DNA from: Pedobacter cryoconitis
Lineage (GTDB): Bacteria > Bacteroidota > Bacteroidia > Sphingobacteriales > Sphingobacteriaceae
Length of the DNA: 64,000 bases
Assembly: GCA_019352875.1 (NCBI GenBank)
Contig: JAAAFW010000015.1
Location: 1,566,608 to 1,630,607 of the forward strand
Direction of reading: 5' to 3'
Shown piece by piece: positions 42,860 through 51,661 of this stretch. Positions within the stretch are counted from its first letter, which is position 1, and each line of letters begins with the position of its first letter. The position numbers and the translations under genes were made by a program. The notes below the pieces were generated by a model that did no database searches, was not told the DNA's origin, and saw only the letters and a program-made list of their open reading frames with translations.

Positions 42860-42973
42860 TTTGAACTTTACCCCCGTATTAAAAATATTAAGTACTTTCG
42901 ACTTCAATTGTGTGTTCAATCCCGGCTGCCCTAGCTGTATTTGAAACAAGCTCTTTATCCGGTAAAAGGAATT

Positions 42974-43897
42974 ATGTTCAGAAAGATCAGCAACAGCATT
43001 CAAATATTCAGTACTCATCTGCTTTCGGCATTCCGCTTATTCCAGAAAAACGACCCCTTGAGGCTCGCCGGTGCGACTGCTTTTTTCGCCAATTTTGCCC
43101 TGCCACCCATTCTGCTGATCCTGATCCGGATCTTTGGTTTTTTCATAGACAGAAAGATCATGCTCAACCAACTATTTGACAGACTATCAAATATATTGGA
43201 AGACAGCAGTATCCAGCAGATGCGTGAGGTACTTAAAAATATAAGGGGAATTGATCATAAATGGTACGCGACGCTGCTCAGCTTTGTTTTCTTCCTCTTT
43301 GTAGCGACAACGTTATTTGCAGTGATCAAGAACTCTATGGATCAGATCTGGTCGATCGGTCTTAAAGAGAATAGCAGTTTCGTTTTCCAGATGAAAAACC
43401 GGGGCAGATCAATGGTTATCATTATGCTGGCTGGTATTTTATTCTTTGTCGGAATTCTGACAGACAGTTTCCAGGCATTTATTGCGGCCTATATTCATGC
43501 CGCGTCTCCAGATTTCGGTAATTTCCTGCTTAGCCTGCTCAATCAGTTTTTATTTATGCTGATCGTGACTATTTGGTTTACCGTTCTTTTCCGTTTTCTA
43601 ACGAATGGAAGACCATCATGGAAATACGCAAGGATGGGTGGATTACTTACCGGAGTATTATTCACCCTCGGTAAGTATATCCTTCGGATTGCATTGCCAT
43701 GGAGTAACATTGGAAATATCTATGGTGCATCCGGTTCCATTGTACTGATTATGCTATTTGTATTTTATTCTTCCCTGATCTTTTATTTTGGCGCCTGCTA
43801 TGTTAAAGTACTAAGCGAGACTTATAAAAATCCAATACGCCCCATTAAAGGTGCGTTTAACTATGAAATCAAGGAAATAAGACAAACGGCATCTTAA
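42974..43897 (+). CDS. YihY/BrkB family membrane protein
   Basis: 307 residues from ATG 42974 (MFRKISNSIQ); an 11-codon upstream extension from a TTG is rejected. It has six hydrophobic segments and the YihY features RLAGATAFFANFALPP, then AVIKNSMDQIW and ASGSIVLIMLFVFYSSLIFYFGA (read as two parts). The family is often annotated RNase BN in error; it is an inner membrane protein of unclear transport role. Convergent and overlapping by 4 bases with the next gene. Confidence 0.88.
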   Translation: MFRKISNSIQIFSTHLLSAFRLFQKNDPLRLAGATAFFANFALPPILLILIRIFGFFIDRKIMLNQLFDRLSNILEDSSIQQMREVLKNIRGIDHKWYATLLSFVFFLFVATTLFAVIKNSMDQIWSIGLKENSSFVFQMKNRGRSMVIIMLAGILFFVGILTDSFQAFIAAYIHAASPDFGNFLLSLLNQFLFMLIVTIWFTVLFRFLTNGRPSWKYARMGGLLTGVLFTLGKYILRIALPWSNIGNIYGASGSIVLIMLFVFYSSLIFYFGACYVKVLSETYKNPIRPIKGAFNYEIKEIRQTAS

Positions 43898-44175
43898 TTT
43901 AATTCCGCAGCCGGAGTTCTCTCCAGTCCCTGCATTTCAAATACAGCTAGTTTCTCCAGTAAGTTATAATGCAGTGTACCAAAAAAGCTGATCACCCCAT
44001 CCTTAGTCTTACCTTCAATCCATACACTCTCTTTATGTTGTTCGGGATGTTGCAAAAACTGGTCATTTAAAACCTGTTCATCTTTGATCCTAACATCTGC
44101 AATATCGATTGCGTACTGTTTTAAAAGCAATAGAAAGCTGCTACCGTTCATTAACAATTCTTTTACACTCATCAT
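43894..44175 (-). CDS. Small hypothetical protein (93 aa)
   Basis: 93 residues, soluble, mixed charge, with no signal peptide (MMSVKELLMNGSSFLLLLKQYAIDI is only mildly hydrophobic across its two halves). No domain recognised. Its 3' end overlaps yihY by 4 bases. No exact promoter box is close. Kept because coding composition and length look genuine. Confidence 0.6.
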   Translation of the reverse strand: MMSVKELLMNGSSFLLLLKQYAIDIADVRIKDEQVLNDQFLQHPEQHKESVWIEGKTKDGVISFFGTLHYNLLEKLAVFEMQGLERTPAAELN

Positions 44176-44286
44176 GATATTTGATTTTAAATTTGGAAAT
44201 GGAACAATACAAATTTAACGCCAGAACTATTGCTTTTAGTGTTCTTAATCAGAGATATAGATAATAATGATGATGTGTTCAAAAGG

Positions 44287-44331
44287 CACAAAAAAAGCAG
44301 ATGTCCCGCGGGTACATCTGCTTTTTTTGTG
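44287..44331. terminator. Bidirectional intrinsic terminator before the barrel-protein gene
   Basis: An 18-bp perfect stem (44287-44304 with 44314-44331). The loop contains the self-complementary CCCGCGGG. It serves the minus-strand barrel gene whose stop is at 44389. Confidence 0.88.
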
Positions 44332-44388
44332 GTTCATCCGCGAAACTTCCGCTAAATCGTTGAAGTGTCGCGGATGTAAGTAAATATT

Positions 44389-44985
44389 CTAGAATAATCT
44401 ATAGGCAAGTCCTAAAGTGAACAGATTCATTCTCGTATCGCTGTAACCTTCTTTTCCGATTTTAGAAATTCCGGCTTCATATCTCAGGTCAACACCCAGG
44501 CTTCCGATATCCAATCCGGCACCAAACTGCCACCCAACTGACTGATTTTTAAATCTGCCTTTGAATACATTTCCGGTTGCCTGTCCAAAAGATTGCTTGT
44601 CATCTAGCAGGAATGAAACCACCGGACCTGTGTTTAAACGAAGTCCTACACCTGCTGCACCAATCTTGGTACCAATCAGCAAAGGAACATCCAGGCTGGT
44701 GAACCTTACTTTGTTTTCCACGCCAACAGGGTCAACATTGCTAACCAGTGTAGTGTTCTTACCACTCAGGTACAGCTCTGGTTGAAAGTGAATGCCGGCG
44801 GCACCGATTCTTGCCCACAGACCTGCATAATAACCTGCTTTATTATCACTGCTGAAAGTGTTTTCAGTAGATAATTTAGACAGATTCGCACCACCTTTTA
44901 AACCGAACTGAAAGCTCGGCAGCAACTGACTGAATGCGACAGAACTGAAGCAAAGAAATATTGCCGATAAAATAACTTTTTTCAT
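44389..44985 (-). CDS. PorT-like outer membrane beta-barrel protein
   Basis: 198 residues. The signal peptide is MKKVILSAIFLCFSSVAFS. The mature part begins with FQFGLKGGANLSKL, the typical PorT-family (OMP_b-brl_2) opening, and ends in LFTLGLAYRLF with a terminal Phe, as in outer membrane barrels. Function unknown; in Bacteroidota many such small barrels have no assigned role. Monocistronic with a strong terminator. Confidence 0.86.
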   Translation of the reverse strand: MKKVILSAIFLCFSSVAFSQLLPSFQFGLKGGANLSKLSTENTFSSDNKAGYYAGLWARIGAAGIHFQPELYLSGKNTTLVSNVDPVGVENKVRFTSLDVPLLIGTKIGAAGVGLRLNTGPVVSFLLDDKQSFGQATGNVFKGRFKNQSVGWQFGAGLDIGSLGVDLRYEAGISKIGKEGYSDTRMNLFTLGLAYRLF

Positions 44986-45098
44986 GATAGACTAATTTTA
45001 GATTGATTATTGAAATGTAAATTTATAAATATTTTCAGAGCCTGTTTAAAATTTATTTATTTGTCTGCTAAACATAGGTTTACAAAGACGATTAATTA

Positions 45099-45106
45099 TA
45101 AATTTG
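45099..45106 (+). promoter_or_regulatory. TAnnTTTG (-7) box for the histidine kinase gene
   Basis: TAAATTTG followed by CC, 36 bases upstream of the ATG at 45143. Confidence 0.58.
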
Positions 45107-45142
45107 CCGGAAGTCTGCCTTCAATACTGACAAAACTGTTAA

Positions 45143-46900
45143 ATGAATTTTGATTTTAATTTTTACGCGCTGGTTTTAATTATCCTCGGCAGTTTTACTT
45201 TCTTAATTTCCTGTTTGATCTTGAGTAATAAACCCGGCACGCTTCGCTGGATTGGTTTTCTTATTCTTTCAAATTCAATCTGGTCTATAAGTTACGGTCT
45301 GGAACTGGCTAGTACATCCCAAATTACCTGGCTAACCGGTGTTCAATACATTGGAATAGCCAGTCTGCCATTATCCTGGTTTCTTTTCAGCATGGACATG
45401 GCCGGACACGAAAAATGGATTCGCAACCGGGGTAACTTATTCCTCGCATCTATCGTGCCTATAATTACACTTGTACTGGTATGGACAAATGATCTTCACC
45501 ATTTGCACTATAAGTCGACTTACCTCGTACCAGGCCCACCCTACTCTGTCTTACATATAGAAAGAGGAATTTCCTATTACTTCTTTGTAGCCTATTTTTA
45601 TTCATTACTCTTGCTGAGTAATTTCTTTCTGATCAAAAAATTCAGGAAATCTGACCCCATATACCGGAAACAAAATCAAACCATTTTAATTGGTGCGGCT
45701 TTGCCCTGGATAACAAATATCATTTATGTCTTCAAATTAGTTCCTTTAAATGGCCTGGATTTAACTCCATTTGCATTTTTAATTTCCACTTTACTGATCA
45801 CTATTTCGATTTATAAGTTCAGATTATTTGACATTCAACCTATTGCCCGGGAGAAAATCCTGGAACTGATGCAGGACGGATTTGTAGTTTTCGATGATAA
45901 TCTAATCATTATTGATTATAATAATTCATTTAAGAAGCATTTCGGTCTGCCTTCTGAGCTGCGATTAAGTGGTAAGCTTCTTTCTGCGGTACTAAGTGAT
46001 CAGCCGGAGCTCCTGAAAAAAATCAGGGTCAGTGTTCCGGGTAAACAGGAAATCCAGATAGTGGTCAATCAAAAGGTAAAATATATGGAAGCAGACCTGC
46101 GGATATTAAATGAGAATAAGCTTAACCGGCATTTTACTATAATTCGTTTTCAGGACATCACTATCCTCCGTCTGGAAGCTTTAAAGACAGTAAGACAGGC
46201 TAACGAACTTCAAAAACTAAATCAGCTGAAGGACAGAATTTTCTCTATCATGGCACATGATCTGCGTGGACCTTTACTGAATCTTTCTGAAGTGCTGAAA
46301 ATGAATAATGATGAGCTGATCAGCCCGGAGGAATTCAAAAGCCTTTCTCCCGCATTAGCAAGAGATATTGTGTACACAACAGATCTTCTTGATAATATAC
46401 TGCACTGGTCAAGAAGCCAGCTGCAGGGTTATGGCATTAACCGGGAATGTTTTAACCTGAAAAGCCTGGTCGACTCCGAAAGAAACTACCATCAGAAAGC
46501 AGCAAACCTAAAGGATATTACAATTTTAACGGAAGTTTCCGGAGATCTCGCAGTTTTCGCCGATTTGCTGATGATGCAGATTGTAATCAGAAACCTGATA
46601 GCCAATGCGATTAAGTTCTGTTCTTCAGGATGCATAATCCGAATATCCGCTTCAAACAAGGTTCAGTTTATTGCCCTGCATATTATAGATGATGGTATTG
46701 GAATTGACAGCGAAAATCTGGAAAAAATACGTAATCAGGAAAATATATCCAGCCGGGGTACCCGTAATGAAAAGGGAACAGGTATCGGTTTAATGGTTTG
46801 CTGGGATTTCATGGCCAAAAATGGCGGCAGTATCAGGATTGACAGTAAACCAGGAGAAGGAACGGCCTTTTCACTCGAGATACCAAAGCCTGAAGCATAA
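45143..46900 (+). CDS. 7TM sensor histidine kinase with PAS domain
   Basis: 585 residues. Seven hydrophobic segments in the first 225 residues form a 7TM histidine-kinase sensory domain. A PAS-like domain follows (LMQDGFVVFDDNLIIIDYN, read in two parts, about 242-340). The dimerisation box has phospho-acceptor His372 (SIMAHDLRGPL), then N box NLIANAIKFC, G1 DDGIGID and G2 GTGIGL. It should sense a membrane-associated signal and phosphorylate a response regulator; none is adjacent, so it is an orphan kinase here. A terminator follows directly. Confidence 0.92.
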   Translation: MNFDFNFYALVLIILGSFTFLISCLILSNKPGTLRWIGFLILSNSIWSISYGLELASTSQITWLTGVQYIGIASLPLSWFLFSMDMAGHEKWIRNRGNLFLASIVPIITLVLVWTNDLHHLHYKSTYLVPGPPYSVLHIERGISYYFFVAYFYSLLLLSNFFLIKKFRKSDPIYRKQNQTILIGAALPWITNIIYVFKLVPLNGLDLTPFAFLISTLLITISIYKFRLFDIQPIAREKILELMQDGFVVFDDNLIIIDYNNSFKKHFGLPSELRLSGKLLSAVLSDQPELLKKIRVSVPGKQEIQIVVNQKVKYMEADLRILNENKLNRHFTIIRFQDITILRLEALKTVRQANELQKLNQLKDRIFSIMAHDLRGPLLNLSEVLKMNNDELISPEEFKSLSPALARDIVYTTDLLDNILHWSRSQLQGYGINRECFNLKSLVDSERNYHQKAANLKDITILTEVSGDLAVFADLLMMQIVIRNLIANAIKFCSSGCIIRISASNKVQFIALHIIDDGIGIDSENLEKIRNQENISSRGTRNEKGTGIGLMVCWDFMAKNGGSIRIDSKPGEGTAFSLEIPKPEA

Positions 46901-46926
46901 AAAAAGCCCCCTTAAGGGAGCTTTTT
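46900..46926 (+). terminator. Intrinsic terminator after the histidine kinase gene
   Basis: AAAAAGC/GCTTTTT arms with an inner CCCTTAAGGG palindrome and a T-run, starting at the last base of the kinase stop codon. Confidence 0.8.
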
Positions 46927-46948
46927 CTCAATTCCGGATTATGTGTTA

Positions 46949-47245
46949 TTAGCCGGTAGCATCTTTAATGATTTGCTGTTCTTTCAGCGCATCAACATTA
47001 TTTTTATTACCAAAGTTCTGAGTTTTATCGGCAAAGTAATCCAGTATACCTACAATTGTATCCAGGTTATCTGATACACGCTGGTGCATGTCCGGAAGAT
47101 CCTGTTCTAATCTTTTATCACTCAGTTCTATGTTATCTACTTCTATCTTTCCTATTTTCTGTATGATGGCTTGCTGAGAATGCTGAAGATCTTCTAACTC
47201 TCTTACAATTTTCTCCATCAACTCAAACTTCTCTAAAGTATTCAT
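46949..47245 (-). CDS. Small coiled-coil hypothetical protein (98 aa)
   Basis: 98 residues from ATG 47243-47245 (MNTLEKFELMEKIVRELEDLQ). The upstream extension (MISIVINQVLNQKEAD) has poor coding character and is less likely. It is highly charged and mostly helical with heptad-like leucine/isoleucine spacing; no signal or membrane segment. Unknown function. It lies between the kinase and riboflavin synthase genes. Confidence 0.6.
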   Translation of the reverse strand: MNTLEKFELMEKIVRELEDLQHSQQAIIQKIGKIEVDNIELSDKRLEQDLPDMHQRVSDNLDTIVGILDYFADKTQNFGNKNNVDALKEQQIIKDATG

Positions 47246-47371
47246 ATCTGCTTCTTTTTGGTTTAACACCTGATTAATTACAATACTAATCAACCAATTA
47301 CCTTGCCAGTAATCTCAAAATCACTCGCAAATGCCATAAAAAAGCAGCCGGATATTCTTCAGAACAATAAA

Positions 47372-47965
47372 TTATGCAAGATTTAAAGGCATTAGCCTGG
47401 CGACGTACTTACCGATAATATCAAATTCAAGATTGACCGTATCACCTTCTTCTACCTCTTTCAAATTAGTATGCTCAAAAGTATAGGGAATGATAAATAC
47501 CGAAAATTCATCAGCCGCTGAATTGACAACCGTCAGACTGATCCCATTAACACAAACTGAACCTTTTTCTACGGTGACATTGCCTTGAGCTGCATCGTAA
47601 CGGAACCTGTACTCCCAGCTTCCATCAATCTCCCGTCTTAAAATACAAACGCCGGTCTGGTCGACATGGCCCTGAACAATATGGCCGTCAAGCCTTCCGT
47701 TCATCTGCATGCAACGCTCCAGATTTACAATACTGCCTTCAAGAAGATTGCCCAGATTCGACTTCTCCAGTGTTTCCTGGATTGCAGTCACGGTATGTGT
47801 CTTGTCATCCAGTGCCACAACGGTAAGACAAACACCATTATGTGCAATACTCTGATCTATTTTCAGTTCAGAACTGATTGCTGAAGCAATTGTCAGATGA
47901 ATATTCGTTCCTTCGGATCTGCGTCCGGTTACTGTTCCTGATGTTTCTATTATACCTGTAAACAT
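47372..47965 (-). CDS. ribE: Riboflavin synthase alpha subunit
   Basis: 197 residues with two tandem lumazine-binding domains. Each carries the FTGIIETSG-like start and the repeated VCLTVV / GISLTVV and VNLERCMQMNGRLDGH motifs. It converts two 6,7-dimethyl-8-ribityllumazines to riboflavin. The start MFTGIIETSG is characteristic. A TAAATTTG box lies 44 bases upstream. Other rib genes are not in the window. No terminator was clear. Confidence 0.96.
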   Translation of the reverse strand: MFTGIIETSGTVTGRRSEGTNIHLTIASAISSELKIDQSIAHNGVCLTVVALDDKTHTVTAIQETLEKSNLGNLLEGSIVNLERCMQMNGRLDGHIVQGHVDQTGVCILRREIDGSWEYRFRYDAAQGNVTVEKGSVCVNGISLTVVNSAADEFSVFIIPYTFEHTNLKEVEEGDTVNLEFDIIGKYVARLMPLNLA

Positions 47966-48009
47966 ATCTTTTTATTTTGTCCACTCCGCAGTATGAAAAT
48001 ACTGCAGAA

Positions 48010-48017
48010 GCAAATTT
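48010..48017 (-). promoter_or_regulatory. TAnnTTTG (-7) box for riboflavin synthase
   Basis: The minus strand reads TAAATTTG, 44 bases upstream of the ribE ATG, between it and the threonine aldolase stop. I saw no FMN riboswitch signature in the short leader. Confidence 0.5.
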
Positions 48018-48051
48018 ATTAATTTAGCCCGGGTTATACCTGAGACTTATG

Positions 48052-49089
48052 TCATATTCGTTCGGGCTGGAGCGCAGCAATCTCGTGAATCGCCCGTGCA
48101 GTCATTTCACTGCTAATATCCAGATGGGTTACAAAACGTACGGTATCGATACCCGTGGCACCACATAATATTCCCTGCTCTTTTAAGGCTGCAATCACAC
48201 CCTTAGCTGTATAACCGGCTTTTACTTTAAAGATGACAATATTTGTTTCCACCGGCATCACATGCTGCACATAGTCTGTCTTTAGCAAAGCGGATTCAAG
48301 ATCTGCAGCATGTTTATGGTCTTCTGCCAGACGGTTTACATGATGATCCAATGCGTAGATACCCGCCGCAGCCAGAAATCCGGACTGCCGCATCCCTCCA
48401 CCAAATAACTTCCTTATTTTGATTGCTTTTCTAATCGTTTCTGCACTACCGAGCAAAACAGAACCTACTGGCGCACCCAACCCTTTAGACAGGCAGATCG
48501 ATATTCCGTCAAAGTATTTCCCATAATCTGCGGCACTGTCACCTGTTGCTACAAGTGCATTAAACAACCGCGCGCCATCCAGGTGCAGTTTTAACCCTCG
48601 GGCTTTACATAGCTCAGAAATAGGCGCAATCTGCGCCAGGGTATAACAGGCACCCCCACCTTTATTAACCGTATTTTCAAGAACAACCAAACTGGATTCA
48701 GGATAATGAATATTATCCTCATTAATCTCCGGAATGATCATCTCTGGCGTAACAATACCTCTTTCACCATGTAAAAGGCGGACTGACGCCTGGGAATGGA
48801 AAGCTATGCCTCCGACTTCATACCGGTAAACGTGTGCCGTCTGATCGCAAATAACTTCATCCATGGGCTGAGTAAAGCATTTAATCGCAATTTGATTAGT
48901 CATCGTTCCGGACGGACAGAAGAGCCCTGCTTCCATACCAAACATAGATGCAAGCTTCTGTTCCAGTTCCTTTACTGTCGGATCTTCTCCATACACATCA
49001 TCGCCGACTTTCGCCTGCATCATTGCAGCGAGCATCCCGGCGGTGGGTTGGGTCACTGTATCACTTCTAAAGTCTATAATATCTTCCAT
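48052..49089 (-). CDS. Low-specificity L-threonine aldolase
   Basis: A 345-residue PLP fold-type I enzyme. It opens with IDFRSDTVTQPTAGML and GDDVYGEDPTV, the family signature. The PLP-binding lysine is Lys202 in CLSKGLGAPVGS; HLDGARLFNA holds the cofactor Asp. It cleaves threonine or allo-threonine to glycine and acetaldehyde. Alternative: another beta-eliminating lyase of the same fold, less likely. No exact promoter box was seen near the start. Confidence 0.93.
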   Translation of the reverse strand: MEDIIDFRSDTVTQPTAGMLAAMMQAKVGDDVYGEDPTVKELEQKLASMFGMEAGLFCPSGTMTNQIAIKCFTQPMDEVICDQTAHVYRYEVGGIAFHSQASVRLLHGERGIVTPEMIIPEINEDNIHYPESSLVVLENTVNKGGGACYTLAQIAPISELCKARGLKLHLDGARLFNALVATGDSAADYGKYFDGISICLSKGLGAPVGSVLLGSAETIRKAIKIRKLFGGGMRQSGFLAAAGIYALDHHVNRLAEDHKHAADLESALLKTDYVQHVMPVETNIVIFKVKAGYTAKGVIAALKEQGILCGATGIDTVRFVTHLDISSEMTARAIHEIAALQPERI

Positions 49090-49568
49090 TCTGTATTCAC
49101 TTAAACAAATATTACATTTTTTCTATTTCTTTCCTGAAATTCCTTTATTCGAATCATTATGATAATTGTCATAAAGACTGTTTATAAAAACATTTATAAT
49201 TCGCCAAAACGTTACATTAACCGTACGGAGTTCTTTTATAACCAAATAGACCCTATTTAAAAAGGAATGATTTGCTATTATCGTAGAATAAAAGGACATT
49301 TAGACCCTGAGCAATTATTTTAAAATTTGGAATTTAAAATAACAAGTGTAATTTTAGCTTAGTGTTATTTTAACAATATCTTAATTTGATATAAATATGT
49401 ATTGTTTTCAAAGACGCTAAAAACCAGAAAAACAGTTGCTTAAAATTATTAAACAGAGAAAAAAACCAAATTAATAAATTCCTAAACGGCATAAAAAACA
49501 TAAAATGGAAAAAATACAGTTCGAGTGTTCAGGAATATTTACTTTTACCCCCCATAAAACAAATTAAG
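49090..49568. other. Intergenic region, threonine aldolase to the NAGK-like kinase gene
   Basis: A 479-base, very AT-rich divergent gap with no called gene. It contains a 10-bp inverted repeat at 49315-49342 and a near-consensus TACTTTTA box at 49540-49547. A 20-codon frame (49505-49567, starting MEKIQFECSG) ends one base before the kinase ATG. TAGACCCT occurs twice (about 49247 and 49299). Confidence 0.5.
49315..49342. promoter_or_regulatory. Palindrome upstream of the NAGK-like kinase gene
   Basis: TTATTTTAAA and TTTAAAATAA are perfect 10-bp arms around an 8-base spacer (ATTTGGAA). Possible operator; also explainable by AT-richness. Confidence 0.35.
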
Positions 49569-50435
49569 ATGATAGTTATTGCAGACGGTGGATCAACCAA
49601 AACCAATTGGTGCTTAATTAATGAAGCTGGTAGAAAAATTCATTTCAACACCGAAGGTTACAACCCGTACTTTTCAAGTACTGAATATATTGTTGGTTCG
49701 CTAAAAAAGTCTTTACCAGATCACCTGGAAGCAGACAAACTTACAGAAGTATATTATTATGGTGCTGGCTGCTCTACAGATAGCAAAAGAAAAATCGTCG
49801 AAGAGGCAATGGCTCAGGTATTTGTAAATGCGCAAATTAACATCGGCCATGATTTACTGGCTTCGTGCCGGGCCGTACTTGGTGACCAACCTGGTTTTGC
49901 AGCTATTTTAGGTACCGGTACTAACTCATGCCTTTACGATGGTAAAGATATTTCATTGAACATTGACTCACTTGGTTATTTCCTGGGTGATGAAGGAAGC
50001 GGATGTTTTATCGGTAAAAGAATCCTGAGTGACTATATGAAAGGTTATATGCCTAAAGGTCTGAGAGAAAGTTTCTATGACAATTTCGCTTTGACTAACG
50101 AGGACATCTTTGATAACATCTACAATAAACCACTTCCTAACCGTTTTTGTGCTGGTTTCAGTAAATTCCTGTATGATTACAAAGATAACTATGAAGATTA
50201 CACGTTCTCTACTGTTGAATATGCATTCACAGCATTCTTCGAGAACCTGGTTATTCACTACCCGAACTATAAAGACTTCTCATTAAACTGTGTAGGTTCT
50301 GTTGGTTACAGCTTCAGAGACATTCTGAGCATTGTTGCTGACCGTTACGAAATGGGTGTCGGAAAAATTATCCGCTCTCCTATAGATGACCTGGTTGAAT
50401 ACCATATGGCACATTCTAAGTCTTTGATTAAATAA
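49569..50435 (+). CDS. BadF/BadG family N-acetylglucosamine kinase-like protein
   Basis: A 288-residue ASKHA kinase. Phosphate 1 loop DGGSTKTNW at 6-14; the substrate/Mg region is ATSTG-like GTGTNSCLYDG near 116, then GDEGSGCFIGKRI. This is the NAGK-type subset of BadF/BadG ATPases and likely phosphorylates a hexosamine or related sugar. A paralog of about the same length (280 aa) lies at 52650-53492. A T-rich hairpin terminator follows. The near-consensus box TACTTTTA lies 21 bases upstream. Confidence 0.87.
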   Translation: MIVIADGGSTKTNWCLINEAGRKIHFNTEGYNPYFSSTEYIVGSLKKSLPDHLEADKLTEVYYYGAGCSTDSKRKIVEEAMAQVFVNAQINIGHDLLASCRAVLGDQPGFAAILGTGTNSCLYDGKDISLNIDSLGYFLGDEGSGCFIGKRILSDYMKGYMPKGLRESFYDNFALTNEDIFDNIYNKPLPNRFCAGFSKFLYDYKDNYEDYTFSTVEYAFTAFFENLVIHYPNYKDFSLNCVGSVGYSFRDILSIVADRYEMGVGKIIRSPIDDLVEYHMAHSKSLIK

Positions 50436-50453
50436 TTAAAAAAATATCCTCCA

Positions 50454-50493
50454 TAAAAAAACCGCTACCTTTTACAGGCAGCGGTTTTTTTTA
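50454..50493. terminator. Bidirectional intrinsic terminator after the NAGK-like gene
   Basis: AAAAAACCGCT/AGCGGTTTTTT, 11-bp stem, 13-base loop, strong T-run; convergent with the NrtR-like gene. Confidence 0.85.
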
Positions 50494-50535
50494 TTGTCAG
50501 AAATTCTGAGTTATATTTTCGCGGATCAGGCAGAG

Positions 50536-51225
50536 TTAGAAAGATATTTCTTTGCCAAATAGTTTGCCATATTTCCGTTTATCAAAGCGATACAGGGTCG
50601 CTGCACGGAAAGAAACTCCTTTTTGTTTTTCATTAAGGTCCTTCAGTACATTAAAGCTTAGCATCTTTTTCCTGAAATTTCTTTTATCGAGCTTCTTGCC
50701 CAAAATCACTTCATATACATTCTGAAGCTGCGTCAGCGTGAACTTTTCGGGCAATAGCTCAAATGCAATCGGCTGATGTTTGATCCTTCTCTTAATTTTC
50801 TCGAGTCCCTGGTCAAATATTTTCTGATGGTCAAAGGCAAGTTTTGGCAGATCTTTGACATTGATCCAATAAGCCTGTTTCGCATAGGTGCTAACTGGTT
50901 TCAGTGCTTTATCTCCCCCTAATCTGAGCATTGCATAATAAGCAACAGAAATAATACGTCCCTGCGGGTGACGTCCAACATCTCCAAAAGTATAGAACTG
51001 CTCCATATACACATTTTCTATCCCGGTCAGTTCATGCAAAATTCTTGAAGCCGACTGATCAAGACTCTCATTTTCACTTACTAGGTTTCCAGGTAGCGCC
51101 CACCAGTCTTTAAACGGCTCTTCATTTCTCTCAATCAGCAAAATTTTCAATTCACCTTCATCAAAACCGAATAGGATACAGTCAATGGAGAAGGTTGAAT
51201 TAAACTGTGGTAATACTTCTTTCAA
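50536..51225 (-). CDS. NrtR-like Nudix-domain transcriptional regulator
   Basis: 229 residues. The N-terminal Nudix fold (about 12-150) has a degenerate Nudix box: REUxEE reads RILHEL at 61-66, so two of the catalytic glutamates are lost and the G-to-E spacing is one residue long. The C-terminal part (about 150-229) is a winged-helix domain (FTLTQLQNVYEVILGKKLDKRNFRKKML read in two segments). This is the NrtR architecture, in which the dead Nudix domain senses a metabolite. The start appears to be TTG at 51223-51225. It is divergent from pfkA. Confidence 0.85.
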   Translation of the reverse strand: MKEVLPQFNSTFSIDCILFGFDEGELKILLIERNEEPFKDWWALPGNLVSENESLDQSASRILHELTGIENVYMEQFYTFGDVGRHPQGRIISVAYYAMLRLGGDKALKPVSTYAKQAYWINVKDLPKLAFDHQKIFDQGLEKIKRRIKHQPIAFELLPEKFTLTQLQNVYEVILGKKLDKRNFRKKMLSFNVLKDLNEKQKGVSFRAATLYRFDKRKYGKLFGKEISF

Positions 51226-51661
51226 AACGATTTCTTTTAATTTATAAATCTACACTGAACATTTTCCCTTTAAAACAAAAAAACCTCATTTAATACAGAT
51301 TAAACAGGTTTACTTGTGGTCAGGACAATTCTACAAATATTATAATAATATTTCTTATCCGGTTTTGTCTGATCATAAATTTCTATTGCTTAACCGGATT
51401 GTCGTAAATGTATGTCAATTTTTTCAAATATCAGAGTTTAGCTGCATCAAACACACCTAACATGAGATGGTGACGTTTACTACTTTAATAAATTTATATT
51501 AACTTATGCCCTGAAAAAAAACGGCAGGCATCAATAATTCTGACGGCCCCGTATTTCCTAATATAAACACCTGGATAAATTCATTCTTTATATGGTATTT
51601 AGGTAAAAAAACAAAATAAATTACTTAGTGTAACTTCTACACAGTATATTCGTAGTATCAG
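51226..51661. other. Divergent regulatory region, NrtR-like gene to pfkA
   Basis: A 436-base AT-rich gap without a gene. It holds a perfect 8-bp palindrome (51335-51353), two imperfect direct copies of CCGGNTTGTC-like sequence (about 51360 and 51395), and TATATTCG at 51645-51652, one base off the promoter consensus and 9 bases before the pfkA ATG. Confidence 0.5.
51335..51353. promoter_or_regulatory. Candidate operator for the NrtR-like regulator
   Basis: AAATATTA-TAA-TAATATTT, perfect 8-bp arms. Its position between the regulator and the glycolytic genes makes autoregulation or control of pfkA plausible. Confidence 0.4.

Noticed and set aside
42941..42973. Upstream TTG extension of YihY
   Set aside because: The ATG at 42974 starts a typical YihY N-terminus; the extension is unsupported.
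47963..48051. FMN riboswitch before riboflavin synthase
   Set aside because: The leader is too short and lacks the conserved RFN element sequence.
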